DNA from: Aphis gossypii | Lineage: Eukaryota > Arthropoda > Insecta > Hemiptera > Aphididae | Assembly (NCBI RefSeq): GCF_020184175.1 | Contig: NC_065530.1 | Coordinates: 43,191,260-43,255,259 of the forward strand | Length of the DNA stretch: 64,000 nucleotides | Direction: 5' to 3' | In this document: one piece after another, positions 63,274-64,000 of the stretch | How positions within the stretch are numbered: the stretch's first letter is position 1 | Layout: each line of letters opens with the position of its first letter | The notes under the pieces: model-generated | The model's input: only the letters and a program-made list of their open reading frames with translations | Database searches by the model: none | Told to the model about the DNA's origin: nothing | Program-made: the position numbers and the translations under genes

Positions 63274-64000
63274 CTGCAACAAAAGAGAACGTCTTACAAA
63301 AAAGTATCGAGTTTAATCAGATGAAAAAAAAAAACGATTGCGCAAACATTAGTTATACAAACAATAGTTAGGTATAACCACAATAGGTTACGAGAAAAAA
63401 ATATTAAGACTTTATCATAAAATGAGTGAAATTATTTAATAATAATATAGAATATTCATGTATCATTAAACATAAGATACCGACCGTGTACGACTAAAAA
63501 TAAGTAAAGGAATGATTGAACTGAAAAAATGGCTGTAGTACTGAACTACTAAACTAGTAAACTAAGGAAACATCAAACAACAGTTTACATTATTTTAATA
63601 ATAATAATAATGATACGCACAATTCAATGTATTATCTCATATGTTTGTCTCGTTCAAACGTTCGGTTTATGGTTACCTCTCCCATGACCACTCCGAAGTC
63701 CATAGAAGTGATTAATATCTACCACTAGTTAGACCAAAGAGCTTCTACAAAATGTATTCTGTGCGATAACAAACACAACGTCCGCCATCCGTATACTATA
63801 TTGTATAGTATCCGTACTCCGTAGGGCGTAGAATATATTATTATATATTATATAATATTATATCTGTGACCACGATTAAAATATTAAAATATAATAAATA
63901 CCCATCTATCCATGGCTTAAATACTGCTTTAATATATTTAAGTCATAAAAATATCTTAACACCTCCTTAGTTCGTAGAGCCATTGAATAAACCATTGAAT
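63274..64000. other. Region upstream of the UBL7 homologue
   Basis: AT-rich up to about 63640, then a GC-richer patch at about 63650-63830 with the candidate short exon. It includes an inverted repeat (ATACTATA, 3-base gap, TATAGTAT) at about 63792-63810. No further gene is seen before the window ends. Confidence 0.4.
63677..63703 (-). other. Candidate first coding exon MDFGVVMGE
   Basis: On the minus strand an ATG opens a nine-codon stretch (MDFGVVMGE) ending exactly at a GGAGAG/GTAACC donor, inside a GC-richer patch. Another start-like context, CGGATGGCGGAC, lies upstream near 63783. Which gene it would belong to is unclear, because the next minus-strand gene is the apparently complete UBL7 homologue. 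It may be a 5' exon carrying an upstream open frame. Confidence 0.25.

Noticed and set aside
63792..63810. Short perfect inverted repeat (8-bp arms, 3-bp loop)
   Set aside because: Too short and AT-rich to claim as a structured RNA or operator; noted only as a landmark.
1..64000. tRNA, rRNA, CRISPR and bacterial-type operon features
   Set aside because: Looked for T-loop-like GGTTCGAATCC sequences, regularly spaced direct repeats and tightly packed same-strand frames; none seen.

Overview
The window looks like nuclear DNA from an aphid or a closely related hemipteran. It is strongly AT-rich, gene-sparse and intron-rich, with many short TAGGTA/CCTACC-type runs. It carries numerous small non-autonomous DNA transposons, several with clear terminal inverted repeats and 8-bp target-site duplications. 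The genus is inferred from overall texture and from protein families, not proven. No bacterial operon, CRISPR array, rRNA or tRNA gene was recognised.

Layout. (1) 4441-10341, minus strand: a complete eight-exon SLC16/monocarboxylate-transporter-like gene (588 aa, all phases reconciled). One intron has a GC-AG boundary. A candidate 5' UTR exon lies about 9 kb upstream near 19.3 kb. (2) About 10.4-48.9 kb: a long stretch without a convincing protein gene. It holds MITEs (13.4, 26.2, 26.4, 32.8, 33.9, 35.8, 36.3 and 37.5 kb), a decayed hAT transposase C-terminus (43.4-43.6 kb), a probable non-LTR retrotransposon tail (37.0-37.35 kb), microsatellites and two CpG-rich patches (29.3-29.9 and 32.28-32.36 kb) that could be promoters or untranslated exons. 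(3) 49247-51763, plus strand: a two-exon gene for an unrecognised 131-aa protein with a Cys-rich N-terminus and an Asp/Ser-rich tail. (4) 51965-53010, minus strand: a three-exon ZCCHC10 homologue (161 aa, CCHC zinc knuckle plus Lys- and Ser-rich tail). It lies tail-to-tail with gene 3, about 200 bp apart, and has a MITE in its second intron. (5) 53-61.9 kb: non-coding, with a well-delimited hAT-type MITE at 61.15-61.38 kb. (6) 61987-63105, minus strand: a two-exon UBL7 homologue (348 aa, ubiquitin-like domain plus C-terminal UBA). Possible upstream small exons lie at 63.26 and 63.68 kb.

The genes are housekeeping-type and unrelated: solute transport, a nuclear Ser-rich zinc-knuckle protein and a ubiquitin-binding adaptor. 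They show no sign of forming a pathway. The less ordinary signals are the orphan Cys/Ser-rich gene with its convergent Ser-rich neighbour, the GC-AG intron, the datable MITE insertions and the CpG-rich patches. I did not find evidence for a novel multi-gene system.
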